DNA of 64,000 nt from Winogradskyella sp. UBA3174 (lineage in GTDB: Bacteria > Bacteroidota > Bacteroidia > Flavobacteriales > Flavobacteriaceae). This document shows positions 15,622 to 25,017 of the stretch, one piece after another. A program made the position numbers and the translations under genes. The notes below the pieces were generated by a model. The model saw only the letters and a program-made list of their open reading frames with translations. It did not search any database and was not told where the DNA came from. The stretch covers positions 1-64,000 of the forward strand of contig NZ_DEXW01000043.1 of the NCBI RefSeq assembly GCF_002364335.1, read 5' to 3'. Position 1 is the stretch's first letter; the number at the start of each line of letters is the position of its first letter.

Positions 15622-17424
15622 ATGGCTAAGATTAAAAATATTGCAATCATTGCACACGTCGATCACGGAAAGACAACATTGGTAGATAAAATTATGTATC
15701 ACTGTCAATTATTTCGCGAAAATGAAAATACTGGAGACCTAATTCTAGATAATAACGATTTAGAACGTGAGCGTGGTATTACAATCACATCTAAAAACGT
15801 TTCAGTTGTATATAAAGGTACTAAGATCAATGTTATTGATACTCCTGGTCACGCCGATTTTGGTGGTGAAGTTGAGCGTGTTTTAAATATGGCTGATGGT
15901 GTTTTGCTTTTAGTTGATGCCTTTGAAGGTCCAATGCCTCAAACACGTTTTGTACTTCAAAAAGCCATTGATCTAGGTTTAAAGCCTTGTGTAGTTATAA
16001 ACAAAGTAGATAAGGAAAATTGTACGCCAGATGAAGTACATGAAAAGGTGTTTGATTTAATGTTTGAATTGGGTGCAGAAGAATGGCAATTAGATTTTCC
16101 AACAGTTTACGGTTCTGCAAAGAACAATTGGATGAGTGATGATTGGAAAGATGAAACTGACAATGTAGAGCCATTATTAGACATGGTTATTGAGCATATT
16201 CCTGAATTAAAAATTGTAGAAGGAACAACACAGATGTTAATTACATCATTAGATTTCTCTTCATTTACAGGTCGTATTGCCATTGGTCGTTTAACTCGTG
16301 GTGGTTTAAAGATAGGGCAGCAAATTTCTTTAGTAAAAAGAGATGGTTCTATTGTTAAAAACAGAATTAAAGAATTACATACGTTTGAAGGTCTAGGCCG
16401 TTTAAAAGTAGATGAAATACAAACAGGTGATATTTGTGCAATCGTAGGTTTAGAAGGTTTTGAAATTGGTGACACTGTTGCAGATTTTGAAAATCCAGAA
16501 GGACTTAAGACAATAGCCATTGATGAGCCAACAATGAGTATGTTGTTTACAATTAATGATTCACCTTTCTTTGGTAAAGATGGAAAGTATGTAACATCTC
16601 GTCATATTAAGGATCGTTTAACTAAAGAGCTTGAAAAGAATTTAGCGCTTAAAGTTGAAGAAACTGATAGTGCAGATAAATTCATGGTATTTGGTCGTGG
16701 TGTATTACACTTATCAGTTTTAATAGAAACGATGCGTCGTGAAGGTTATGAGCTTCAAATAGGACAACCACAAGTAATCATTAAAGAAATTGATGGTGTT
16801 AAATGTGAGCCTTTTGAAGAAATGACTATAGATTTACCAGAGAGCGTTTCGGGTAAAGCTATTGAAATGGTAACGATGCGTAAAGGTGATATGTTAAGTA
16901 TGGAAGCTAAAGGTAACCGTATGGTATGTGAATTTTTAGTACCATCTCGTGGTATTATTGGTTTACGTAATCAATTACTAACAGCTACAGCTGGTGAAGC
17001 TATTATGGCGCACCGCTTTAAAGAATATTTACCTGTAAAAGGTGGAATTCCAGAACGTCAAAATGGATCTTTAGTATCTATGGAAAACGGACAAGCGATT
17101 CCTTATTCTATTGATAAATTACAAGATAGAGGTAAGTTTTTTGTTGATCCAGGTGAAGATATTTACGGAGGTCAGGTAATTGGCGAAAACTCTCGTGGAG
17201 ATGATATGGCGGTTAACGTCACCAAAACAAAGAAAATGAGTAATGTACGTTCTTCTGGTGCAGATGACAAGGCTAAGATCGTACCTGCAATTAAATTTTC
17301 TTTAGAAGAAGCTTTAGAATACATTCAGAAAGATGAATACGTTGAGGTAACACCTAATCATATTAGATTACGTAAAGTCTTCTTAAATGAAGTAGATCGT
17401 AAACGTAATAAGCACATGTTATAA
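15622..17424 (+). CDS. typA: Translational GTPase TypA/BipA
   Basis: A ribosome-associated GTPase of the elongation-factor family, needed for growth in the cold and for ribosome assembly in other bacteria. The 600-residue length is typical. G motifs: AHVDHGKT (11-18), RGITI (51-55, switch I), DTPGH (73-77) and NKVD (127-130). The C-terminal part (FLVPSRGIIGLRNQLLTATAGEA) is the BipA-specific domain. Monocistronic between a promoter and a terminator. Confidence 0.97.
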   Translation: MAKIKNIAIIAHVDHGKTTLVDKIMYHCQLFRENENTGDLILDNNDLERERGITITSKNVSVVYKGTKINVIDTPGHADFGGEVERVLNMADGVLLLVDAFEGPMPQTRFVLQKAIDLGLKPCVVINKVDKENCTPDEVHEKVFDLMFELGAEEWQLDFPTVYGSAKNNWMSDDWKDETDNVEPLLDMVIEHIPELKIVEGTTQMLITSLDFSSFTGRIAIGRLTRGGLKIGQQISLVKRDGSIVKNRIKELHTFEGLGRLKVDEIQTGDICAIVGLEGFEIGDTVADFENPEGLKTIAIDEPTMSMLFTINDSPFFGKDGKYVTSRHIKDRLTKELEKNLALKVEETDSADKFMVFGRGVLHLSVLIETMRREGYELQIGQPQVIIKEIDGVKCEPFEEMTIDLPESVSGKAIEMVTMRKGDMLSMEAKGNRMVCEFLVPSRGIIGLRNQLLTATAGEAIMAHRFKEYLPVKGGIPERQNGSLVSMENGQAIPYSIDKLQDRGKFFVDPGEDIYGGQVIGENSRGDDMAVNVTKTKKMSNVRSSGADDKAKIVPAIKFSLEEALEYIQKDEYVEVTPNHIRLRKVFLNEVDRKRNKHML

Positions 17425-17489
17425 CATAATTGTTTGTTAATCTGAACTTGCTTCAGAATCTAAACGATTAACGTTATTTATAATTTATA

Positions 17490-17523
17490 AAAAAAGAAAT
17501 ACTGAAAAGTGTTTCTTTTTTTT
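17490..17523 (+). terminator. Terminator of typA
   Basis: AAAAAGAAATAC pairs with GTGTTTCTTTTT around a TGAAAA loop and continues into a T tract. The small membrane gene starts 17 bases further on, so this also separates the two units. Confidence 0.75.
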
Positions 17524-17539
17524 GCCTAAAATAAAAATT

Positions 17540-17779
17540 ATGGAATTATTTGGAATCACAGCAACAGAGTATATTGGTTACTTAGCGTCATTAATGGTAC
17601 TGATATCATTTACAATGAAGGATGTAAAAAAATTAAGACTTGTTAATATGACGGGATGTGTTTTGTTTATTACGTATGGTTTTTTAATGCCTACACTTCG
17701 CATAGGTTTACCAATAATTATAGCGAATGCAGCTATCTTTATAGTTAATATTTATTATTTGACTAAAAAGAAGAAATAA
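17540..17779 (+). CDS. YgjV-like small membrane protein
   Basis: A 79-residue protein with three membrane helices; YIGYLASLMVLISFTMKDV and GCVLFITYGFL resemble the YgjV family and half PQ-loop (SemiSWEET-like) proteins. The ATG at 17540 is preferred over the TTG at 17522, which lies in the typA terminator. Transport function would be a guess. Ends in a lysine run (KKKK). Confidence 0.72.
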   Translation: MELFGITATEYIGYLASLMVLISFTMKDVKKLRLVNMTGCVLFITYGFLMPTLRIGLPIIIANAAIFIVNIYYLTKKKK

Positions 17780-17849
17780 AAATTATGCTTTGATTAAATG
17801 ATAACTGAATTTATTATTTTAAGCTATTGAAAATTATTATTTCATTCTA

Positions 17850-19340
17850 ATGTTAGAAAACTTAAAGAAAATTATTTTTAAGGGCAGCCGTATTCATCCG
17901 CTATTAGTTGTTTTAGCATCAGGCTTATATCCACTTTTATATTACTATGATAAAAATTATGCGATTATAAATTCAAAACCACAATTCCTCTTTTTTGTGT
18001 TTTGCTATATAATTTTACCTATAGTTTTTTATTGTATCATCTTATTTGTTTGCATCAGTTTTAAATCATTACATAAGTTTAAAGGCTTAGTGCTCCCAAT
18101 ATGTAATAGTATTAGCTTTTTTTTACTCATCGTAATTACACTCTATGGTTTTGATACTATAAAAATTATAATTGCCCTTTTTTTAGGTTTGGTATTAGGA
18201 AAGTTGCTAGCGACTCACATTAATAAATTAGTTGTGTTTCAGTTTATTTTGGCTTGTCTAGTATTACCTAAGCTTATGCCAGATTTATACAGAGAATTGG
18301 TTTATTCTAAAGAATGGGCTATTCAACCTGATGATATTGACGTAGTTAAATTTAAGCAAAAACCCAATGTTTATGTTATTCAACCAGATGGCTATACCAA
18401 TTTTTCTGATTTAAGTAATTCAATTTATAATTTCGACAATAGTGCATTTGAAACATTTCTAGCTAATGAAGGTTTTACTGCTTATCGTGATTACAGAAGT
18501 AACTATTCATCAACATTGAGTTCTAATAGCTCAATGTTTAATATGAAGCACCATTACTACGGTAATAAAACTTTAGGAATTAATCCTTCTCACAATAGTA
18601 GAGATGAGATTGTAAGTAGTAATCCGGCTTTAAGAGTATTTAAAAATAATGGTTATAAGACATTTCTTATGTTACAAGTGCCTTATTTACTAGCCAATAG
18701 ACCAGCTATAGATTTTGACTACTGTAATATATCAATAGACGAAGTTTCTTATATTTCTAGAGGATTTAGTTTGCAAAAAGATTTATTAAAAGACACCAAA
18801 ACAGCTATAACGACTAATAAAACAACTCATAATTTTTTCTTTATAGAGTCAATGCTTCCAAGTCATATTGTAACACATTATGATTCTTCAACCACTGTAG
18901 AAGACGAGAGAACACTTTATTTAAATAGAATTAAAGCTGCCAATACTTGGTTAAAGGAACTTGTAGAATTTATAACAAAGGAAGATCCTAATGGACTTGT
19001 AATTATTGCCGCTGACCACGGAGGTTATGTAGGTCTCGATTTTATGAAGCAAAACCAAACGAAACAAACCGATCCGTTACTTGTGAAATCGATGTTTTCT
19101 TCAGTTTTAGCAATCAAATGGACAAATGAAAAACACGAATATTTTGATAAGGATTTAAAGACGTCTGTAAATCTATTTAGAGTATTGTTTTCGTATCTAA
19201 GCGATGATAAAACATACTTAAAAAACCAACAGGAGGATAAGAGTTATCTTATCATTAGAAAAGGCGCACCAACTGGTGTTTATGAATTTATTAACGAGAA
19301 TGATGAGACTGTATTTAAAGACTTAGAGCCTAAAGAATAG
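17850..19340 (+). CDS. Membrane-bound alkaline-phosphatase-superfamily (sulfatase-like) enzyme
   Basis: Five N-terminal membrane helices (to about residue 145) carry a periplasmic domain of the alkaline phosphatase superfamily: VYVIQPDGY (metal-binding D180), a Ser/Thr-rich nucleophile region SNYSSTLSSNSSMF (about 218-230), LPSHI (H339) and IIAADHGG (D389-H390). The architecture is that of lipid-phosphoglycerol or phosphoethanolamine transferases, but the sequence is not close to either, so donor and acceptor are unknown. It opens the surface-glycan locus, and a paralogue of exactly the same length (496 residues) lies at 21017. Confidence 0.75.
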   Translation: MLENLKKIIFKGSRIHPLLVVLASGLYPLLYYYDKNYAIINSKPQFLFFVFCYIILPIVFYCIILFVCISFKSLHKFKGLVLPICNSISFFLLIVITLYGFDTIKIIIALFLGLVLGKLLATHINKLVVFQFILACLVLPKLMPDLYRELVYSKEWAIQPDDIDVVKFKQKPNVYVIQPDGYTNFSDLSNSIYNFDNSAFETFLANEGFTAYRDYRSNYSSTLSSNSSMFNMKHHYYGNKTLGINPSHNSRDEIVSSNPALRVFKNNGYKTFLMLQVPYLLANRPAIDFDYCNISIDEVSYISRGFSLQKDLLKDTKTAITTNKTTHNFFFIESMLPSHIVTHYDSSTTVEDERTLYLNRIKAANTWLKELVEFITKEDPNGLVIIAADHGGYVGLDFMKQNQTKQTDPLLVKSMFSSVLAIKWTNEKHEYFDKDLKTSVNLFRVLFSYLSDDKTYLKNQQEDKSYLIIRKGAPTGVYEFINENDETVFKDLEPKE

Positions 19341-19439
19341 ATGTATAAGATCTATTATTTTCGATGATGTCTCTTAAGTAAAAGTCACTCTTTTTTACAG
19401 TAGCGTCTAAGAAAGTTATATATTTACAAAAAAATTATA

Positions 19440-19637
19440 ATGCATTTTCTTTATTTCGATCCAGGTTTAGGAGCCATGATAATACAGGCAATAATAGCAG
19501 CTGTTGCTGGCTTTATATTATTTTCTAAAAATGTTATGTATAAAATTAAGTTACTTCTAGGACTAGCCAAAGAAGATAAAGATGATGTTTTTGATGATAT
19601 TGAGATTAAAGATTCTGATGTAGAAAACAAAAACTAA
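19440..19637 (+). CDS. One-helix small protein with YFDPGLG motif
   Basis: 65 residues: a short N-terminus FLYFDPGLGAMIIQ, one membrane helix (about 12-30) and an acidic tail (EDKDDVFDDIEIKDSD). Small proteins with this x-DPG-x-G-x-x-x-x-Q start sit beside AP-superfamily enzymes and NoeA-like methyltransferases in other genomes, as I recall, which fits this position. Its stop and the next start (GTG) are one base apart, so it should be translated with the methyltransferase. Probably a membrane scaffold or regulator; no biochemical role is known to me. Confidence 0.7.
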   Translation: MHFLYFDPGLGAMIIQAIIAAVAGFILFSKNVMYKIKLLLGLAKEDKDDVFDDIEIKDSDVENKN

Positions 19638-19638
19638 A

Positions 19639-21021
19639 GTGCAATCCAAAAACGCTCACTCTTCCTCTTTTAGAGATCCTTCAGGTTATATTTTTACAGA
19701 TAACAATACCATTAAAAGGGTTATAAACCCTATATATTTTAAGCAATACAAAGCTTTAATGTCTTCTGGTTTTTTTGATAGCCTCATTAAAAATAAATTA
19801 TTAATCAGTCATACTGAAGTTTCTAATACAGATGATGAAATAATTATTGAGCCAGAACAAATTTCATTTATAACGTATCCTTACGAGTGGAGTTTTAATA
19901 TGTATAAAGAGGCTGCTTTGCTAACGTTAAAGATTCAGAAGTACTCTTTAGAACATGGGTTTTCATTAAAAGACGCTTCAGCATTTAATGTGACGTTTTA
20001 TAAAGGTAAAGCTGTATTTATAGATACGCTATCTTTTGATTTTTATACAGAAAATTCACCTTGGAGAGCTTATAAACAATTTATAACACATTTTTTTGGC
20101 CCATTACTCTTAGCAAGCTATCATGGCTCGCAACAGCTAAAATTGTTGAGTAACTTTATAGATGGTATCCCAGTAAAAATGGTGAGCTCTATGTTGCCTT
20201 CTAAAACAAAATTAAGTCCATTGTTATATACCAATATTCACCTTTTGGCAAAATTAGAGGACAAGCATAATGAAGATTATGAGGGTAAAACAAAGACGGC
20301 TACCTTATCTAAAAAAGGACAACTAAATATTATTATGAGTCTTTATGACTATATAAAAAAGTTAGAGTTAAAAGAGACCTCAGAATGGGGAAATTATTAT
20401 AATAAAACCAATTATACAGATTCAGCTTTTAAGACAAAAGCAACTGTTATTAATAATTGGATATCCGAAATAAAACCTTCTAACTTAATTGATATAGGCG
20501 GAAATGATGGCACATTTGTTAGGCAAATTAATTATCCGTATACCGAATCTTTAGTTTGTGATATAGATAATAATGCTGTTGATTTTAATTACAAAACAAT
20601 TAAACGAAATAAAGAGGATAGAATGCTTCCTTTTGTTTTAGACGTTTTAAATCCATCTGCAGCTATAGGGTTAAATAGTAAGGAACGCTCATCTTTTTTA
20701 GAACGTATGGCGTCTTATTCTCCTGATGTTACTTTAGCTTTAGCAGTGATACATCACATGTCATTATCAGGTAATGTACCATTTAAAGAATCAGCTAAAT
20801 TTTTTGCATCTTTTTCTAAATACCTAATCATAGAATTTCCAAAGCGAAATGACTCTTGGGTGCAACGCCTTTTAAAGTCTAAAGCCGATTTTGAAGATTA
20901 CTTTGGTTTCTATACTATTGAGAATTTCGAAAGTGCATATAGCGAGCTATTTGTTGTAAAGGAAAAAATACATATCGAAGATTCGGATCGAGTTATGTAC
21001 TTATTGGAAACTAAAAATTAG
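19639..21021 (+). CDS. NoeA-like SAM methyltransferase with kinase-like N-terminal region
   Basis: The C-terminal half is a class I methyltransferase: LIDIGGNDGTFVRQI (SAM loop, 285-291), then CDIDNNAVD and ALAVIHHM. The N-terminal half contains LKDASAFNVTF (D112, N117) and KAVFIDTLSF (D129), which have the spacing of a kinase catalytic loop (D-x4-N) and metal-binding Asp. The start is GTG, one base after the previous stop. It resembles nodulation-type NoeA methyltransferases; the acceptor is likely a glycan or lipid-linked sugar. The fold of the N-terminal part is inferred. Confidence 0.75.
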   Translation: MQSKNAHSSSFRDPSGYIFTDNNTIKRVINPIYFKQYKALMSSGFFDSLIKNKLLISHTEVSNTDDEIIIEPEQISFITYPYEWSFNMYKEAALLTLKIQKYSLEHGFSLKDASAFNVTFYKGKAVFIDTLSFDFYTENSPWRAYKQFITHFFGPLLLASYHGSQQLKLLSNFIDGIPVKMVSSMLPSKTKLSPLLYTNIHLLAKLEDKHNEDYEGKTKTATLSKKGQLNIIMSLYDYIKKLELKETSEWGNYYNKTNYTDSAFKTKATVINNWISEIKPSNLIDIGGNDGTFVRQINYPYTESLVCDIDNNAVDFNYKTIKRNKEDRMLPFVLDVLNPSAAIGLNSKERSSFLERMASYSPDVTLALAVIHHMSLSGNVPFKESAKFFASFSKYLIIEFPKRNDSWVQRLLKSKADFEDYFGFYTIENFESAYSELFVVKEKIHIEDSDRVMYLLETKN

Positions 21022-22507
21022 AAGACTGAAAGAATCGAACAAATCATATTTAAATAGTCAATATGGTTTAGCTATTACAGCAGCTTTATCAGCAGGTTTA
21101 TACCCATTAATTTACTTATACACATCTAATCATACATTAATTGCATCTTGGGGTCAGTTACTTTACATAACTCTGCTATTTATTGTTTTGCCTGTAATTG
21201 TGTTTTTTGTTTTCTCAATGCTATCTAAGCAGGTATCTATTTTAAAAATATATAATTCTCAGATTTTATTGTTTTTAAACTTTTCTGTATTTACTGGTTT
21301 ATTAGTTTATAGCGGTTACGGTTTGAAAAAGAAAATGTTACTATTAACTTTTTTTATCGCATTTGTTTTAGGCTTTTTGCTTTTTAAGTATTTAAAAAAA
21401 ATTATAAAATTTCAATTTTTATTAGCTATTGTTGGCTTCATTTTTCTTATACCTATACTATTAAAATATACCTCATATAATAACGATTGGCAAAAGCAAC
21501 CAGACGCTATAGAAGCTGTGAAACTTAAAAATAGACCAAACATTTATGTTATTCAGCCAGATGGTTATGTTGGGTTATCCGAAATAGGAGGAGATAATTA
21601 TAGAAAGGAAAACAAAATTTTTAATTCATTTTTATTAGAAAATAACTTTAAACTTTATCCTAATTATAGGAGTAACTATTATTCGACATTAAGCTCTAAT
21701 AGTTCTATGTTTATGATGAAGCATCACTATTACAATCGAAGAGCAGAGGTTGGTTCAGAACTTTTATTTGCAAGAGATGTTATTATATCAGATAATTCTG
21801 TTCTGTCAATTCTTAAAAAGAATAAGTACTCAACATCTTTAATTTTAGAGAATTCTTATTTACTTACGAGCAGACCTAAAATGGGATTTGATTTTAGTAA
21901 TATAGATTATAATAATTTACCAGTAGTTTCAAGAGGTTTTGAATTTAAAAAAGATGTTCTTAAAGACTTACAATCTGCATTAAAAAAGAATAAAGAAGGT
22001 CCTCATTTTTACTTTATAGAAAGAATTCTTCCAGGTCATATTACTACTCAAAAATCGTCTTCAGGAGGTAAGCAGTTAGAGCGTTCAAAATATATGGAGC
22101 GTTTAGATGAAGCGAATATTTGGTTAACGGAAACGGTTAATCTAATTAATAAAAATGATACTAATGCATTAATTATTATTGTGGCAGATCACGGTGGTTT
22201 TGTGGGTTATGATTACTCTGGTCAATCGCACGAAAAACCAAAAAGTAGAGATAACACATTTTCAATGTTTTCATCGCTCTTAGCTATTAAATGGCCAGAG
22301 CATACAGATATAATTGATAAAGATATAAAGTCTAGTGTTAATTTATTTAGAACTATTTTTTCTGTTTTAAGTGAAGATAAATCGCTTCTAATAAATGCTC
22401 AAAGTAATGCAAGTTACTTAACGGTTAACGAAGGTGCTCAATTAGGTATTTATGAGGTGATTGACGAGGATAATAATGCGGTTTTTAAACCGTTTATAAC
22501 AGATTAA
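21017..22507 (+). CDS. Second membrane-bound AP-superfamily enzyme (ATT start)
   Basis: This is a paralogue of the gene at 17850, with the same motifs: VYVIQPDGY, SNYYSTLSSNSSMF, LPGHI and IVADHGG. The N-terminal helices with ALSAGLYPLIYLY match ASGLYPLLYYY of the first copy, and that region can only be included if translation begins upstream of the TTG at 21188. In that frame there is no ATG, GTG or TTG before 21188 back to a TAA at 20957. ATT at 21017 overlaps the methyltransferase stop (ATTAG) and gives (M)RRLKESNK and a total of 496 residues, exactly the length of the paralogue. CTG at 21026 is another candidate. Substrate unknown. Confidence 0.72.
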   Translation: MRRLKESNKSYLNSQYGLAITAALSAGLYPLIYLYTSNHTLIASWGQLLYITLLFIVLPVIVFFVFSMLSKQVSILKIYNSQILLFLNFSVFTGLLVYSGYGLKKKMLLLTFFIAFVLGFLLFKYLKKIIKFQFLLAIVGFIFLIPILLKYTSYNNDWQKQPDAIEAVKLKNRPNIYVIQPDGYVGLSEIGGDNYRKENKIFNSFLLENNFKLYPNYRSNYYSTLSSNSSMFMMKHHYYNRRAEVGSELLFARDVIISDNSVLSILKKNKYSTSLILENSYLLTSRPKMGFDFSNIDYNNLPVVSRGFEFKKDVLKDLQSALKKNKEGPHFYFIERILPGHITTQKSSSGGKQLERSKYMERLDEANIWLTETVNLINKNDTNALIIIVADHGGFVGYDYSGQSHEKPKSRDNTFSMFSSLLAIKWPEHTDIIDKDIKSSVNLFRTIFSVLSEDKSLLINAQSNASYLTVNEGAQLGIYEVIDEDNNAVFKPFITD

Positions 22508-22596
22508 TTTATTCAACAGAAACATCTATCTGCTATAAGTTTTATTATAACCGTTAGTTGTTTTATATTTCACAGGTTATTTATTAAAGCGATTCA

Positions 22597-24042
22597 ATGC
22601 TATTCAATTCTATAGATTTTGCAGTTTTTCTTCCTATTGTATTTATACTATACTGGTTCGTATTTAAAACCTTAAGATCTCAAAATGTTTTATTAATAGT
22701 TGCTAGTTATGTATTCTATGCTTGGTGGGATTGGCGCTTTTTAGGATTAATAGTTGCTAGTACATTAATAGATTATTGTATCGGCCTGGCTATTGATAAA
22801 GAAGAAAGAAAGACCTCGAAAAAATTACTGCTCACTTTAAGTGTTTCGCTCAATCTAGGTATTCTTGGTTTTTTTAAATACTACAACTTCTTTATTGATA
22901 ATTTTAACGAAGCGTTTATGCTCTTTGGAAGAGTATTAGATCTTAATTATCTTAATATTATTTTACCAGTTGGGATAAGTTTCTACACATTTCAAACTAT
23001 GAGTTACTCTATTGATATTTATAGAGAAAAAATAAAACCCACAACCAATCTCATTGCATTTGCTTCATTCGTTTGTTTCTTTCCGCAGTTGGTGGCAGGC
23101 CCAATAGAACGTGCTTCTAGTTTTTTACCTCAGGTACAAAAGCGACGTATTTTTGATTATTCAAAAGCAACAGACGGACTAAAACAGATACTTTGGGGAT
23201 TATTCAAAAAAATGGTAATTGCAGATAACTGCGCAGTTTTTGTCAATGATATTTTCGAAAATTATGGAACCTATTCTGGAAGTACTTTGGTTTTTGGAGC
23301 CTTTTTATTTACCATTCAGATTTATTGCGACTTTTCCGGTTACTCAGATATCGCTATTGGTGTGTCTAGATTGTTTGGTTTTAATTTGAAGAAAAACTTT
23401 GCTTTCCCCTATTTCTCAAGAAACATTGCAGAATTCTGGAGACGTTGGCACATTTCGTTAACCACATGGTTTAAAGATTATTTTTATATTCCTATTGGTG
23501 GCAGTAGAGGTAGTAAATGGATACAATTAAGAAATACATTTGCCATATTTTTGGTAATAGGGCTTTGGCATGGTGCACACTGGAAATTTGTAGTCTATGG
23601 CTTTATAAACGCACTTCATTTTGTGCCTTATATCATACGAGGAAAAAATACCAAGTATACCACGTTAATAGCTAATAATAGATATTTACCTAATGCAAAA
23701 GAATTTTTTGGTATGTTTCATACCTTCTTGTTTTTAGTGTTTGCTAGAATATTTTTCAGGGCAGATTCTTTAACAATAGCTATTGACTATCTTAATACTA
23801 TATTTTCGTCATCCTTGTTTACACTGCCCAGATTTCCGAATATGTCTGAGGCTTTAGTACTACTTATTCTTATTGCATCATTTTTTATAGTTGAATGGTT
23901 TGGTAGAGACAAAGAACATGCGTTAGAACAATTATTTTCTAAATCGAAGCGATTGTATCGAGTAGCATTTTATTACGCTATTGTAGTTTTAATATTCTAC
24001 TTTAATGGTGAAGAACAACAATTTATTTATTTTCAATTCTAG
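22597..24042 (+). CDS. MBOAT-family membrane O-acyltransferase (AlgI-like)
   Basis: About ten membrane helices. SFYTFQTMSYSIDIYR, FPQLVAGPIERA, FCDFSGYSDIAIG (as YCDFSGYSDIAIG) and GLWHGAHW (catalytic His) are the AlgI/PatA-type MBOAT signature. It should carry an acyl group, usually acetyl, across the inner membrane to a glycan. The SGNH-like protein starts 2 bases after it, the usual partner that completes the transfer in the periplasm. Confidence 0.93.
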   Translation: MLFNSIDFAVFLPIVFILYWFVFKTLRSQNVLLIVASYVFYAWWDWRFLGLIVASTLIDYCIGLAIDKEERKTSKKLLLTLSVSLNLGILGFFKYYNFFIDNFNEAFMLFGRVLDLNYLNIILPVGISFYTFQTMSYSIDIYREKIKPTTNLIAFASFVCFFPQLVAGPIERASSFLPQVQKRRIFDYSKATDGLKQILWGLFKKMVIADNCAVFVNDIFENYGTYSGSTLVFGAFLFTIQIYCDFSGYSDIAIGVSRLFGFNLKKNFAFPYFSRNIAEFWRRWHISLTTWFKDYFYIPIGGSRGSKWIQLRNTFAIFLVIGLWHGAHWKFVVYGFINALHFVPYIIRGKNTKYTTLIANNRYLPNAKEFFGMFHTFLFLVFARIFFRADSLTIAIDYLNTIFSSSLFTLPRFPNMSEALVLLILIASFFIVEWFGRDKEHALEQLFSKSKRLYRVAFYYAIVVLIFYFNGEEQQFIYFQF

Positions 24043-24044
24043 GT

Positions 24045-24962
24045 ATGAAAAAGTTTATAACACAAACAATTGCTTTCCTAGTACCACTACTAATTATTGT
24101 TGCTGTATTAGAAGCCACAATAAGACATATTCCTAATGATTATAGGTTCAAAAACACACAGATTCAATTAGATAAGGAATCTATTAAGACGATAATCTTA
24201 GGCAGTTCTCACAGTATGTATGGCTTTAACCCAGATTATTTTTCAGATAAGGCTTATAATTTGGGTCATGTGTCACAAACTATAGATTTAGATTATTATT
24301 TGCTCAAAAAGTATATTGAAGAATTACCACAATTAGAAACGGTCGTTTTGCGTTTGTCTTATACGACTCTACACGAGCAAATTGAAACAGGTTTAGAATC
24401 ATGGAGATTAAAGGATTACAATCTTTATTACGATTTACATATTTCTAATAAATTGAAATATAAAAGTGAAGTACTAAGTGTTAAATTGAAGAATAACGTT
24501 GCTAGAATTAAAGACTATTACTTAGATAATACTAATATGATTACAGTAGAAAACACGGGTTGGGCTAGTTTTGACGAGCCTCATGCCAATAAATCTATTG
24601 ATGTTTTAGGACCAATAGCTGCGAAAAGACATACAGCAGATGATGATGCATTAGTAATTGAAAATATTAATCATCTAGAAAATATAGTTAAGTTGTGTAA
24701 CGAAAAAGGCATTGCTTTACTCTTAATTACATTGCCAGCACACCAAAGTTATGTAGCTCATTTAGATCAGTACCAACTAGAATTGGTCATCAGTTCAGGT
24801 GAGAAAATGAAATCTAAATACGATAATTGCATCTATTTAAATTTGTTAGAAGATCCAAATTTTAATGATGCAGACTTTTATGATGCAGATCACCCTAACG
24901 CTAACGGAGCAAAGAAATTAAGTATTTTAGTTGATGATTTAATTTCTAAACCTTTGAATTGA
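24045..24962 (+). CDS. SGNH-hydrolase-like periplasmic protein, MBOAT partner
   Basis: One N-terminal membrane anchor (residues 5-25), then a periplasmic SGNH-type domain: IILGSSHSMYGFNP (Ser in the first block) and DADHPNANGA (Asp-x-x-His in the last block). The catalytic Ser, Asp and His can be seen; the oxyanion residues are less clear. In alginate and related systems such proteins (AlgJ/AlgX, PatB) accept the acyl group from the MBOAT and place it on the sugar. Here this would O-acylate the surface polysaccharide. Confidence 0.75.
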   Translation: MKKFITQTIAFLVPLLIIVAVLEATIRHIPNDYRFKNTQIQLDKESIKTIILGSSHSMYGFNPDYFSDKAYNLGHVSQTIDLDYYLLKKYIEELPQLETVVLRLSYTTLHEQIETGLESWRLKDYNLYYDLHISNKLKYKSEVLSVKLKNNVARIKDYYLDNTNMITVENTGWASFDEPHANKSIDVLGPIAAKRHTADDDALVIENINHLENIVKLCNEKGIALLLITLPAHQSYVAHLDQYQLELVISSGEKMKSKYDNCIYLNLLEDPNFNDADFYDADHPNANGAKKLSILVDDLISKPLN

Positions 24963-24991
24963 TTTAAAAAAAATCAAAATTTGTACCTTCA
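24959..24991 (+). promoter_or_regulatory. Possible promoter of the FemAB-like operon
   Basis: TTG at 24959-24961 and TACCTTCA at 24984-24991 are 22 bases apart, slightly longer than usual. A start of transcription near 24998 would leave room for initiation at the ATT codons at 25018 or 25021. It is weak in both boxes. Confidence 0.3.
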
Positions 24992-25017
24992 CACTATAGA
25001 ACCAATTAAAAGTTATA

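Noticed and set aside
17850..22507. Lipoteichoic-acid synthase or EptA identity for the two AP-superfamily enzymes
   Set aside because: Only the superfamily metal and nucleophile regions fit; the membrane part and spacing do not match either family well enough to name.
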